27,209 nt of DNA from positions 1 to 27,209 of the forward strand of contig JBIQHP010000014.1 in assembly GCA_044508495.1 (NCBI GenBank), in the 5' to 3' direction. Position numbers and translations under genes: made by a program. The stretch comes from Terrimesophilobacter sp044508495 (GTDB taxonomy: Bacteria > Actinomycetota > Actinomycetes > Actinomycetales > Microbacteriaceae). Of the stretch, positions 1-8,164 are shown piece by piece. How positions within the stretch are numbered: position 1 is the first letter of the stretch; each line of letters begins with the position of its first letter. Under the pieces are notes generated by a model that was given only the letters and a program-made list of their open reading frames with translations, was not told the DNA's origin and ran no database searches.

Positions 1-98
1 AGGTGGACCGCGTGATCGTCACGAAGCAGTCCGTCATCGACAACGCCGCGCCGACGATCGTGCCGCGCAAGCCGGAGCGCCGCGAGAAGTCGGCGTAG
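1..98 (+). CDS. 3' end of an unidentified gene (partial)
   Basis: An open frame enters from the left edge and stops at TAG 96-98, giving about 31 visible residues. The tail contains VIVTKQSVID and ends in a basic stretch, PRKPERREKSA. The text around VTKQSVID loosely resembles the C-terminus of sugar-binding or LacI-type periplasmic-fold proteins, but the fragment is too short to identify. Codon use is GC3-rich like the neighbours. It lies on the same strand as the ROK gene but is separated from it by about 220 bases that contain an inverted repeat and a promoter, so it is probably a separate transcription unit. Confidence 0.5.
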   Translation, partial: VDRVIVTKQSVIDNAAPTIVPRKPERREKSA

Positions 99-138
99 GC
101 TCCACCGCCGCACCTCCGCGTTCCCTCCCCGCTTCGCG

Positions 139-222
139 CCTGTTATGCAGGACATCTTCCGCGATTCCTCGTTCGTCGACGTGCCTGGTCGTGCAGACCG
201 GACGATTGTCCTGCACAACAGG
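139..222. repeat. Imperfect inverted repeat in the 99-317 intergenic region
   Basis: CCTGTTATGCAGGACA (139-154) pairs with TGTCCTGCACAACAGG (207-222) at 15 of 16 positions, leaving a 52-base loop. A second pairing, GTGCAG (191-196) with CTGCAC (211-216), competes for the right arm. There is no T-rich tail. It could be a terminator or mRNA end for the upstream gene, or a regulatory fold. Nothing else that looks coding is visible in 99-243. Confidence 0.5.
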
Positions 223-243
223 GAAGGCCGCGGGAGAAAATAC

Positions 244-301
244 TTGACATTCTTCATGACTTACTTCTAGGGTTCTTTTAGTTCTAAACAAAGTAGTTCG
301 A
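244..301 (+). promoter_or_regulatory. Promoter and putative ROK operator of cassette A
   Basis: TTGACA (244-249) and TAGGGT (268-273), spaced 18 bp apart, form a plausible vegetative promoter in a locally AT-rich island. Over and just after the -10 lie TTACTTCTA (261-269), TTAGTTCTA (278-286) and GTAGTTCGA (293-301). The middle copy sits inside a perfect inverted repeat, TTTAG-TT-CTAAA (277-288). The same TTAGTTCTA word overlaps the -10 of the second ROK gene at 9960-9968. This is consistent with autoregulation by the ROK repressor; binding is inferred. Confidence 0.6.
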
Positions 302-317
302 ACCGAGGACACCCGAC

Positions 318-1556
318 ATGGCGACCCGCTCCACCGGACGCACCGACGTCAACCGCTCCGCGATCCTCGCCCATCTCGGCGCGCAGGGGCCGGCTTCACG
401 TGCCGAGTTGGCGCGCGTGCTCAACGTCTCGCCCGCGCTCATGACGCAGCTCACCCGCGATCTCCTGTCCGAAGGTCTCCTGCGCGAGCTCGATCACTCG
501 CCCTCGCAGGGCGGCAGACCGGCGCGGATGCTCGGGCTCGTCTCCACCGCCGGCCGCGCCGTCGGAGTCAAGGTCGTCGCCGATCACGTCGCATTCGTCG
601 AGGTCGGCATCGACGGCACCGTCCAGCGCTCGGCGAGCGAGCCCTTCGACGCCTCGGCCACGACGGTGCTGGCGGACCTCGTGGAGTTGCTGCGCCGCTT
701 CATCCGGGGCGGGAGCGACATCCCGCTTCTGGGCGTCGGTGTCGGCGTCCCCGGTTCGGTCGACAGCCAGGGGAGCGGGGTCGTGGAGTCGACCCAGCTG
801 GGCTGGCATCAGGTGCCGCTCGGGCGCACGCTACGCCGCGAGCTCAAGCTCCCCGTGCTCGTCGAGAACAACGTCAACGCGCTTGCCGTCGCCGAGCGGC
901 TCTATGGTCAGGGCCGCAATCACGAGAACTTCCTCGTCGTGACGATCGGCACCGGTGTCGGCGCCGGCATCGTCGTCGACGGCGTGGTACTCCGCGGGAA
1001 CGGCGGTGGCGCGGGCGAGATCGGCCACGTCCCGGTGGATGAGGACGGCCCCGTCTGCAGTTGCGGCAACCGCGGCTGCCTCGAGGCCTACATCGGCCAG
1101 GAGGCGCTCGTGCGCGAGGCTCGTGAGAGCGGAGTCATCTCCGGCCAGAGCGGCATCGCCGCGCTCCGCACCGCGGCGGACGCCGACGACGAGCGTGCGA
1201 TCGAGATCTTCGGCCGCGCCGGTCATCTTCTCGGGCGCACCCTCGCCGGCATCGTCCACGCGGTCGACCCCGAGATCGTCTTCATCCTGGGGGAGGGCAC
1301 GGCGAGCTGGCGTCACTGGTCGTATGGCTTCGAGCCCGCCCTTCGCTCCTCGCTCATCCCGAGTCGTCGCGGCGTCGCGGTCGAGATCGAGACCTGGCAG
1401 GACGAGAGCTGGGCACAGGGCGCCGCCGCCCTCGTGCTCGCGACGCCGTTCGACGCGGATGACGTGGCCGGCGACCAGGGCCGTCTCGTCCGGGAGCGGC
1501 TCGTCGAGCAGTCCGCCCGCCGGGACTCCGACACTCCAGGCGATGACTCGAGATGA
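318..1556 (+). CDS. ROK-family transcriptional repressor (cassette A)
   Basis: This is a NagC/XylR-type repressor of 412 aa. An N-terminal winged helix (about residues 8-73, including SRAELARVLNVSPALMTQ) precedes a sugar-kinase-like ROK domain. The ROK zinc site is visible as H237 (EIGH) with C247, C249 and C254 in CSCGNRGCLEA. The kinase signature is degraded. The N-terminal phosphate-binding motif DxGGT is replaced around residue 84 (GVKVVADH), and the position of the catalytic Asp in the usual END motif is Asn (E183-N184-N185). It is therefore a sensor, not a kinase. The start is ATG 318 with GAGGAC 7 bases upstream. The stop overlaps the next start (ATGA), so it heads the sugar-transport operon and probably responds to the imported sugar. 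A close paralogue lies at 10002-11210. Confidence 0.93.
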   Translation: MATRSTGRTDVNRSAILAHLGAQGPASRAELARVLNVSPALMTQLTRDLLSEGLLRELDHSPSQGGRPARMLGLVSTAGRAVGVKVVADHVAFVEVGIDGTVQRSASEPFDASATTVLADLVELLRRFIRGGSDIPLLGVGVGVPGSVDSQGSGVVESTQLGWHQVPLGRTLRRELKLPVLVENNVNALAVAERLYGQGRNHENFLVVTIGTGVGAGIVVDGVVLRGNGGGAGEIGHVPVDEDGPVCSCGNRGCLEAYIGQEALVREARESGVISGQSGIAALRTAADADDERAIEIFGRAGHLLGRTLAGIVHAVDPEIVFILGEGTASWRHWSYGFEPALRSSLIPSRRGVAVEIETWQDESWAQGAAALVLATPFDADDVAGDQGRLVRERLVEQSARRDSDTPGDDSR

Positions 1557-2512
1557 GTCTCTCCTCGGCTCAGACCTCGCTCCTCGACAAGGTCCCTCAG
1601 TTCCCGCACGCGCGACCCGTGAGGGACTCCGCGTCGCGCGCACGCAGGGTCAAATACGCCCTGACGGTGCTGGCCTTCCTCCTGCCGAGCGCGATCCCGC
1701 TCGCCCTCTTCACGCTCGGTCCGATGGCGGCAGCCGCCTGGATCAGCCTGACCAAGTGGAATCTCCTGCTCCCCCCGGAGTTCATCGGATTCGACAACTA
1801 CACGAAGCTGCTCTCGGACCCGCGCACGGGCGAGATCTTCCTCCACACCGTCTACTACATCGCGGGATACCTCCCCCTCGTCTACCTCGGCGGGCTCGCT
1901 CTCGCCCTCGCCCTCAACACCGCGCTCAAGGGGCGCTCCTTCCTCCGCGGCATCTATTTCCTCCCCGTCGTCACGAGCTGGATCGTGGTGGCGCTCGTCT
2001 GGCGCTGGCTCCTCAACCCGAGCACCGGCATCGTCAACACCGTCCTCGCGGCGGTCGGGATCGACGGGCCTGGATGGTGGACCGACCCCTCGTGGGCGAT
2101 GCCGTCGATCATCCTCGCCTCCGCCTGGAAGGATCTCGGCTTCGTCATGGTCATCCTGCTCGCGGGCCTCCAGGCGATCTCGCCCGAGCTCTACGACGCG
2201 GCCAAGGTGGACGGCGCCGGCTGGTGGCGCAGGACCATGAGCATCACGATCCCCCTGCTCTCCCCCTCGACCTTCTTCGTCCTCGTGATCTCGCTCATCA
2301 ACGGGTTCCAGGTCTTCGACCAGGTCTATGCGATGACCGGCGGAGGGCCGGCCGGCGCGAGCCAGGTCGTCGTCCAGCAGATCTACGACCTCACCTTCCG
2401 CTACGGGAGGGCGGGCGAGGCGAGCGCCCTGTCCTGGATGCTCTTCATCGTCGTGCTCGCCGTCACGGTCATCCAGATCCGCGGCCAGAAGCGGTGGGTC
2501 AACTATGGCTGA
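1553..2512 (+). CDS. ABC sugar transporter permease, MalF/UgpA type (cassette A)
   Basis: A 319-aa inner-membrane component of a CUT1-type carbohydrate importer. It has a basic cytoplasmic N-terminus up to about residue 34 and then about six hydrophobic segments (35-65, 98-123, 133-153, 184-207, 235-260, 290-310). The EAA loop that contacts the ATPase is clear at residues 211-234: ELYDAAKVDGAGWW followed by ITIPLLSP. The start overlaps the ROK stop by 4 bases and the end overlaps the next permease by 8 bases, so translation is probably coupled. Substrate cannot be read from the permease; the enzymes downstream suggest an alpha-glucoside. Confidence 0.93.
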   Translation: MSLSSAQTSLLDKVPQFPHARPVRDSASRARRVKYALTVLAFLLPSAIPLALFTLGPMAAAAWISLTKWNLLLPPEFIGFDNYTKLLSDPRTGEIFLHTVYYIAGYLPLVYLGGLALALALNTALKGRSFLRGIYFLPVVTSWIVVALVWRWLLNPSTGIVNTVLAAVGIDGPGWWTDPSWAMPSIILASAWKDLGFVMVILLAGLQAISPELYDAAKVDGAGWWRRTMSITIPLLSPSTFFVLVISLINGFQVFDQVYAMTGGGPAGASQVVVQQIYDLTFRYGRAGEASALSWMLFIVVLAVTVIQIRGQKRWVNYG

Positions 2513-3362
2513 CACCGCAGTACGGCTGAGCGGCTCGCGGATGACGCCGCTGCGGATCACCGGGGTGGTCGTCCTCCACGTCGTCGTGATCGTCGGCGCG
2601 CTCCTCATGTTCTTCCCGTTCCTGTGGACGATCATCACCTCGATCACCCCGGGCGCCGGCCTCAGCGTGACCCCGGCGCTCATCCCCGAGAATCCGACTC
2701 TGGACGCCTACCGTCAGCTCTTCGAGGAGCGACCCTTCGCACGCGTCATCCTCAACAGCCTCCTGCTCGCCGCGATCACGACGGTCGTGCAGCTCGTCAC
2801 GAGCTCGACCGCCGGCTACGCCTTCAGCCGCCTGCCGTTCCGTGGGCAGACGGCCGTCTTCGCGGTCTACCTGGCGACGATGATGATCCCGCTCCAGGTG
2901 CTCATCGTCCCGCTCTTCGTCGAGCTCAAGACCTTCGGACTGCTCAACACCTACCTCGGGGCGCTCCTTCCCACCTTCGCCTCGGCCTTCGGGATCTTCC
3001 TGCTCCGACAGGCCATCAACCAGGTTCCCCGCGAGCTCGACGAGGCCGCCACGATCGACGGCGCCGGCCACTTCCGGATCTTCTTCTCGATCGTGCTCCC
3101 CAACATCCGGCCCGCCCTCGCGACACTCGTCGTCTTCGCGTTCATGGGCAGCTGGAACAGCTTCCTCTGGCCCCTCGTGGTGCTGCGCGCACCCGAGCTC
3201 CAGACCCTGCCCATCGCGCTCGCCGGCCTTCAGGGGCAGTACGTCTCCGAGTGGGACGTGATCATGGCCGGCTCCGTCGTCAGCGTCATCCCGATGCTGG
3301 CGATCTACATCTTCGCCCAGAAGTACGTCATCCAGGGCGTCGCCAGCTCAGGGATCAAGTGA
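2505..3362 (+). CDS. ABC sugar transporter permease, MalG/UgpE type (cassette A)
   Basis: A 285-aa second permease, partner of the preceding gene. It has six hydrophobic segments starting at about residue 17, and an EAA loop at about 177-200 (ELDEAATIDGAGHF then IVLPNIRPAL). The C-terminus, QKYVIQGVASSGIK, is characteristic of MalG-type permeases. It overlaps the upstream permease by 8 bases and is followed 41 bases later by the binding protein. No ATP-binding subunit follows, so the complex presumably borrows a shared MsiK/MalK-type ATPase encoded elsewhere. Confidence 0.93.
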   Translation: MADTAVRLSGSRMTPLRITGVVVLHVVVIVGALLMFFPFLWTIITSITPGAGLSVTPALIPENPTLDAYRQLFEERPFARVILNSLLLAAITTVVQLVTSSTAGYAFSRLPFRGQTAVFAVYLATMMIPLQVLIVPLFVELKTFGLLNTYLGALLPTFASAFGIFLLRQAINQVPRELDEAATIDGAGHFRIFFSIVLPNIRPALATLVVFAFMGSWNSFLWPLVVLRAPELQTLPIALAGLQGQYVSEWDVIMAGSVVSVIPMLAIYIFAQKYVIQGVASSGIK

Positions 3363-3403
3363 TCCCCGGGTCGCACCATCGATAAGAAGGAGAAAACAGT
3401 CAC

Positions 3404-4648
3404 ATGAATCGCAAGCTCATGGCCGTGGTCGGCGTTGCCGGCCTCACGGCCCTGGTCATGTCCGGCTGCTCCGCCACCCCGGCGGAGCCGGATGGACCGG
3501 TCACCATCACCTATACGAACTTCATCTCGAACGATGGCAACGAGGACAACCTCGCGAAGATCGTCGACGCGTTCGAGGACGCCAACCCGAACATCACGGT
3601 CGAGGTCACGACGTTGCCGTACTCCGACTACGGCACGGCTCTGCAGACCGACCTCGCGGCGGGTACCGTCTCGGATGTCTTCGACATCGAGTACGCGAAC
3701 TACGCCTCGTACCAGGCGAACGGCGTGCTTGCGCCGCTCACGGTGTCCAACCCGGCCGCGTACCGGCAGAGCCTGCTCGAGGCCTACTCGACGGGCGGCA
3801 CGTCCTACGCGCTCCCGAGCTCGTTCTCGGATGTCGTGCTCTACTACAACAAGGATCTCTTCGACGCGGCGGGTGTCGCCTACCCGACGAACGACTGGAC
3901 CTGGGCGGACGAGAAGGCCGCGGCTCTCAAGCTCACCGATGAGGCTGCCGGAGTCTGGGGCGACCACCAGCCGGTGAGCTTCTACGAGTACTACAAGGTT
4001 CTCGCGCAGAACGGCGGGAAGTTCCTGAGCGACGACGGGAAGTCCGTGGCGTTCAACACCCCGGCCGGCGTCGAGGCCGCGAAGTGGCTCGTCGAGAAGA
4101 GCGGAACCACCATGCCGACGATCGAGCAGGGCCAGGGCACTCCTGACTTCGACACCAACCTGTTCAAGGACGGCAAGCTCGCCATGCTCCACACCGGCAT
4201 CTGGGTCTTCGGCGCCTTCGCGGACTCGCCCGCGAACTGGGACATCGCCGTCGAGCCGAGCAACGGCACGAAGGCCAGCGCGGTGTTCTCGAACGCCATC
4301 GGCGTCTCTGCGACCTCGAAGAACATCGAGGCGGCGACGAAGTGGGCCGAGTTCATGACCTCGTCCGACACCATGGTGCAGACGCGTCTCGACGCGGGCT
4401 GGGAGCTTCCGCCGATCTCGGACGAGAAGGCGCTCGCGACCTACCTCGACAAGGGCGCCCCGGCGAACCGCCAGGCGGTCTTCGACGCGCTCGAGGGCAT
4501 CGCCCTTCCTCCCGTCGTCGCGACCGGCCAGAGCGAGATGCAGGACATCATGACCGAGGAGCTCGTCGAGGCGCAGGCCGGCCGCAAGACGGTCGAGCAG
4601 GCGCTCGACTCGGCCGAGCAGCGCATCAACGCCGTCCTCAAGGGCTAG
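3404..4648 (+). CDS. Sugar-binding lipoprotein of an ABC importer (cassette A)
   Basis: A 414-aa family-1 extracellular solute-binding protein. The lipoprotein signal is MNRKLMAV...LVMSGC with the lipobox cysteine at residue 22, so the mature protein is anchored to the outer face of the membrane. The core shows typical CUT1 features: TITYTNFISNDGNEDNL at the start of domain 1, DVFDIEYANY, LYYNKDLFDAAGV near 145-160, and ATKWAEFM in the C-terminal lobe. AAGGAGAA about 10 bases before ATG 3404 is a strong ribosome binding site, in keeping with the high expression expected of binding proteins. It is the last transporter gene before the hairpins at 4661-4712. Confidence 0.93.
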   Translation: MNRKLMAVVGVAGLTALVMSGCSATPAEPDGPVTITYTNFISNDGNEDNLAKIVDAFEDANPNITVEVTTLPYSDYGTALQTDLAAGTVSDVFDIEYANYASYQANGVLAPLTVSNPAAYRQSLLEAYSTGGTSYALPSSFSDVVLYYNKDLFDAAGVAYPTNDWTWADEKAAALKLTDEAAGVWGDHQPVSFYEYYKVLAQNGGKFLSDDGKSVAFNTPAGVEAAKWLVEKSGTTMPTIEQGQGTPDFDTNLFKDGKLAMLHTGIWVFGAFADSPANWDIAVEPSNGTKASAVFSNAIGVSATSKNIEAATKWAEFMTSSDTMVQTRLDAGWELPPISDEKALATYLDKGAPANRQAVFDALEGIALPPVVATGQSEMQDIMTEELVEAQAGRKTVEQALDSAEQRINAVLKG

Positions 4649-4660
4649 TCCGCACCACGG

Positions 4661-4712
4661 GCCCGAATCGTCGGGCATCTGGGTCCCGAGGCCGCCTCGG
4701 CCTCGGGACCCA
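4661..4712 (+). terminator. Tandem hairpins between binding protein and GH15 gene
   Basis: Two stems follow the binding-protein stop codon. The first is GCCCGA (4661-4666) / TCGGGC (4671-4676) with a 4-base loop. The second is a perfect 15-bp stem, TGGGTCCCGAGGCCG (4680-4694) with right arm 4698-4712 and a 3-base loop. No T tract follows. This suits either a weak terminator or a 3' stabiliser that keeps permease and binding-protein mRNA more abundant than the downstream enzyme mRNA. Confidence 0.75.
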
Positions 4713-4757
4713 TCGACAGCTATGCGCGCTCAGCGCGAGGCAGGGGAGTCACACGCA

Positions 4758-5900
4758 ATGTTCGACGTGCCGGATCGGGCGGGTCCTGACGGGCTCGCGG
4801 AGCTCGCAGACCTGGCGGTCTCCAGCATCCAGCTCATCCGGGGGCTTCAGGACGACTCGGGGGCCTACCCTGCGAGCCCGAGCTTCTCCGCCTATCGCGG
4901 GTACTGCTGGTTCCGGGACGGCGCCTTCATCGCGGACGGGATGTCGTCGGCGGGCGAGGTCGAGTCAGCGAACCGGTTCTTCGACTGGTGCGCGCGCATC
5001 CTCGAAGCGCGAGCGGATGCGGTCGACCGCATCGTGAGTGCTGCGGCGGCCGGGAGTCCGGTGCCCGACAAAGGCATGTTGCCCACCCGCTTCACCCTCT
5101 CCGGCGACGACGGCGACGACGAGTGGTGGGACTTCCAGCTCGACGGCTATGGCACCTGGTTGTGGGCCGTCGCCGAGCACGCGCGTCGGCACGGTCTCCC
5201 CCTGAGCCGCTGGCGGCGCGCCATCGAACTCACGACGGATTACCTCGCATCCTCCTGGAGCCGCCCCTGCTTCGACTGGTGGGAGGAGAGCCACGACCGG
5301 GTGCACGTCTCCACTCTGGGATGCATCGCCGCCGGGATGTCGGCGGTCGCCGGGTCGGGGCTGCTCGACGCGCGTCGTGCGGGTCTCGCGACCTCTACGG
5401 CGGGATCCGCTTCGAGGCTCGTTCTCGACGAGGGCCTCGCCGAGGGGCGCCTCGCGAAGTGGCTGGGGGCCACGACCGTGGATGCCAGCCTTCTCGCCGT
5501 CGTCTCCCCGATGCGGGTCATCGAGCCGACGAGTGCGATCGGGCTCTCCACGATCGCCGCCATCGATGCGGAGCTCAACGTGGGCGGGGGCGTTCACCGC
5601 TACCGGGCGGACACCTTCTTCGGCGGGGGCCAGTGGCCGCTGCTCAGCTGCCTGCTGGGTCTCGCCTTCTCGGCCGCCGGACTGCCGGATCGCGCCCTGG
5701 ATCAACTCCGCTGGGCCGCTGGCACGGCGGACGGTGCCGGACGGATGCCCGAGCAGGTGCCCGACCACCTTCTCGAGCCCTCGAAGCGCCAGGAGTGGAT
5801 CGACCGCTGGGGGCCGGTCGCGAACCCCCTCTTGTGGACGCACGCGATGTATGTTCGGCTTGCCGTCGAACTGGGAGTCGTCGAAGGGGGCGCCCGATGA
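4758..5900 (+). CDS. GH15 glucosidase (glucoamylase / isomaltose glucohydrolase-like)
   Basis: A 380-aa inverting glycoside hydrolase of family 15, consisting only of the (alpha/alpha)6 catalytic barrel. Landmarks are YRGYCWFRDGAFIADGM (46-62), the general acid in FDWWEES (E176 or E177), and the catalytic base E332 in GRMPEQV. There is no signal peptide, starch-binding domain or N-terminal beta domain. It resembles the compact intracellular GH15 enzymes of actinobacteria, such as the isomaltose glucohydrolase of Kribbella flavida (recalled, not searched), and so would release glucose from imported isomalto- or malto-oligosaccharides. An in-frame ATG at 4722 is rejected as the start because AGGGGAG lies 9 bases before ATG 4758. 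The stop overlaps the GH31 start (ATGA). Confidence 0.87.
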   Translation: MFDVPDRAGPDGLAELADLAVSSIQLIRGLQDDSGAYPASPSFSAYRGYCWFRDGAFIADGMSSAGEVESANRFFDWCARILEARADAVDRIVSAAAAGSPVPDKGMLPTRFTLSGDDGDDEWWDFQLDGYGTWLWAVAEHARRHGLPLSRWRRAIELTTDYLASSWSRPCFDWWEESHDRVHVSTLGCIAAGMSAVAGSGLLDARRAGLATSTAGSASRLVLDEGLAEGRLAKWLGATTVDASLLAVVSPMRVIEPTSAIGLSTIAAIDAELNVGGGVHRYRADTFFGGGQWPLLSCLLGLAFSAAGLPDRALDQLRWAAGTADGAGRMPEQVPDHLLEPSKRQEWIDRWGPVANPLLWTHAMYVRLAVELGVVEGGAR

Positions 5901-8122
5901 TCCGGCACCGGCCGTTCGGCTCCGGCCATCCGTACTCGGTGGACACCGAGCAGCGCTGGCCCGTCGACCCGGTCGCGGGGGAGCAGCTGACGCTCGGCGT
6001 CCGCGCCACGCCGGACGTGACCTCGGTCGCCTGCGAGCTCGTGCGCGAGGGGGGAGAGGCGCGAGAGCTCGTGCTCGTGCCGTCGTCGCGCACGTCCCGG
6101 GGACAGACGCTCGACGGCGGTCACCTGGCCTCCGCTCAAGCCCGACTCGCACGGGCCGGAGGCGGCTGGAGCACGACGGCGGACGAGCTCCGGGCCCACG
6201 CGCGGTATCGCTATCGGTTCACGGCATCCGGTGCATCGCCCTCCACGACCCGCTGGTTCGACTTCCGCGTCTCCGCCTGGGCGGAGTCTCAGACGGTCCT
6301 CGCCGTGACCGGCCCGACTCGGGTGATCCCGGGGACCCAGACGGTTCTCGACGACGGCGAGCGGAGGCACCGGGTGCGCTTCGCCCTGCGGCTCGCCCCC
6401 GGAGAACACGTCGTCGGCTTCGGGGAGCGCTACGACGCTCTCGACCACCGCGGCAGTTCGCTCGACTCGATCGTCTTCGAGCAGTACAAGAATCAGGGGG
6501 CGGAGCGGAAGACCTATCTGCCCATGCCCTTCGCCCATGTCGTCGGCGGCGAGGGCTGGGGCTTCCACGTGCGCACCTCCCGCCGGGTCTGGTTCGACAT
6601 CGGCGAGTCGACGCCGGATCACTTGTGGGTCGAGGCCGAAGTGGATGCCGCATCCGATGCCGAGGGCGTGCTCGAGGTCGCATTCTACGAGGGCTCGCCG
6701 ACCCAGGTTCTCGACGCCTTCCTCTCCGAGGTCGGTCGACCGAAGGAGCTTCCCGACTGGGTGTTCCGGCTCTGGGCGAGCGCGAACGAGTGGAACACCC
6801 AGTCTGAGGTCCTGCGGCAGGCCGACCTGCACCGGGACCACGACGTGCCCTTCGGCAATCTCGTGATCGAGGCCTGGAGCGACGAGAGCACGTTCACGGC
6901 CTTCCGCGACGCGCGGTACGAGGTGCGTGAGGACGGCGACCCGCTGCGACTGGCGGACTTCACCTTCCCGGAGGACGGCGCCTGGCCAGATCCGAAAGGG
7001 ATGGTCGACGAGCTCCACGATCGCGGGGTGAGACTCCACCTCTGGCAGATCCCGCTCATCAAGATGCGCCCCGCTCCGGTCGCTCAGGCGAAGGCGGATG
7101 CCGAGGCCGCCATCCGCGAGGGCCGCCTCGTGCAGGAGGTCGCCCCGGATGGGACGCTGCGCCCCTACCGCAATCGCGGCTGGTGGTTCCCGCTCGCGCT
7201 CATGCCCGACCTCGGCGACGAGGCCGCGGCACGATGGTGGACCGAGAAGCGCCGCTACCTCGTCGAGGAGCTCGGCATCGACGGGTTCAAGACGGATGGC
7301 GGAGAGCACGCCTGGGGGCGGGAGCTGCGCTACCTCGACGGAACGCACGGGGACGAGGGCAACAGTCTCTTCCCGGTCCACTACGCCCGTGCTTACGGTG
7401 ACCTCCTCGAGTCGGCCGGGAAGGCGCCGGTGACCTTCAGCCGCGCCGGGTTCACCGGCAGCCAGGCGCACGGCACCTTCTGGGCCGGTGACGAGAACTC
7501 CACCTGGGAGGCGTTCCGCTGGTCGCTCACCGCCGGGCTCTCGGCGGCGAGCTGCGGCATCGTGTACTGGGGCTGGGACCTCGGCGGCTTCTCCGGGCCG
7601 GTGCCCGACGCCGAGCTGTATCTCAGGTCGGCGGCGGCGGCCGCCTTCGTGCCGATCATGCAGTATCACGCCGAGTTCAACCATCACCGGCTGCCGTCGG
7701 GCGACCGCACGCCGTGGAACATCGCGGCGCGCAACGACGACGACCGAGTCGTGCCGGTCTTCCGGCGGTTCGCGAAGCTGCGGGAGTCGCTCGTGCCCTA
7801 CCTCGCCGAGCAGGCGGGGCGAACCGTCGCTTCCGGCTCTCCTCTCATGCGCGCGCTCTTCTTCGACCACCCGGACGACGAGGAGGTGTGGCGGCATCCG
7901 CTTCAGTGGAAGCTCGGCGACGACATCCTCGTCTCGCCGGTGACCGATCCCGGCGCGACCGAGTGGCAGACCTACCTCCCTCAGGGGGAGTGGGTGGATG
8001 CCTGGTCCGGCGAGCAGCACGCCGGCGGCCAGGTGGTCTCCCGCGCCGCGCCGATCGAGGAGATCCCGGTCTACGTGCGCTCGGCGTCGTGGGAGCGGAT
8101 GCGGGGCGTCTTCACGCCCTAG
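5897..8122 (+). CDS. GH31 family alpha-glucosidase
   Basis: A 741-aa retaining glycoside hydrolase of family 31. The N-terminal beta-sandwich contains VVGFGERYDALDHRG, a sequence typical of YicI-like GH31 enzymes. The catalytic barrel carries the nucleophile D467 in GFKTDGGE and the acid/base D532 in FWAGDENSTWEAF. It is followed by YWGWDLGGFSG and the distal beta domains. No signal peptide is present, so it acts in the cytoplasm. The frame is open far upstream, but ATG 5897 is chosen because it overlaps the GH15 stop and the protein then begins at the natural family N-terminus. Family members cleave alpha-glucosides or alpha-xylosides. Its pairing with GH15 and GH13 favours alpha-glucosides, but an isoprimeverose-type substrate is not excluded. 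Confidence 0.92.
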   Translation: MIRHRPFGSGHPYSVDTEQRWPVDPVAGEQLTLGVRATPDVTSVACELVREGGEARELVLVPSSRTSRGQTLDGGHLASAQARLARAGGGWSTTADELRAHARYRYRFTASGASPSTTRWFDFRVSAWAESQTVLAVTGPTRVIPGTQTVLDDGERRHRVRFALRLAPGEHVVGFGERYDALDHRGSSLDSIVFEQYKNQGAERKTYLPMPFAHVVGGEGWGFHVRTSRRVWFDIGESTPDHLWVEAEVDAASDAEGVLEVAFYEGSPTQVLDAFLSEVGRPKELPDWVFRLWASANEWNTQSEVLRQADLHRDHDVPFGNLVIEAWSDESTFTAFRDARYEVREDGDPLRLADFTFPEDGAWPDPKGMVDELHDRGVRLHLWQIPLIKMRPAPVAQAKADAEAAIREGRLVQEVAPDGTLRPYRNRGWWFPLALMPDLGDEAAARWWTEKRRYLVEELGIDGFKTDGGEHAWGRELRYLDGTHGDEGNSLFPVHYARAYGDLLESAGKAPVTFSRAGFTGSQAHGTFWAGDENSTWEAFRWSLTAGLSAASCGIVYWGWDLGGFSGPVPDAELYLRSAAAAAFVPIMQYHAEFNHHRLPSGDRTPWNIAARNDDDRVVPVFRRFAKLRESLVPYLAEQAGRTVASGSPLMRALFFDHPDDEEVWRHPLQWKLGDDILVSPVTDPGATEWQTYLPQGEWVDAWSGEQHAGGQVVSRAAPIEEIPVYVRSASWERMRGVFTP

Positions 8123-8164
8123 GCTGGGCAGGACTTGTTCCCGCACGAGAAGGACCGATAGCCC

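Noticed and set aside
955..2529. Plus-strand open frame overlapping the ROK and first permease genes
   Set aside because: The Ser/Arg/Pro-rich translation overlaps two genes with clear family motifs.
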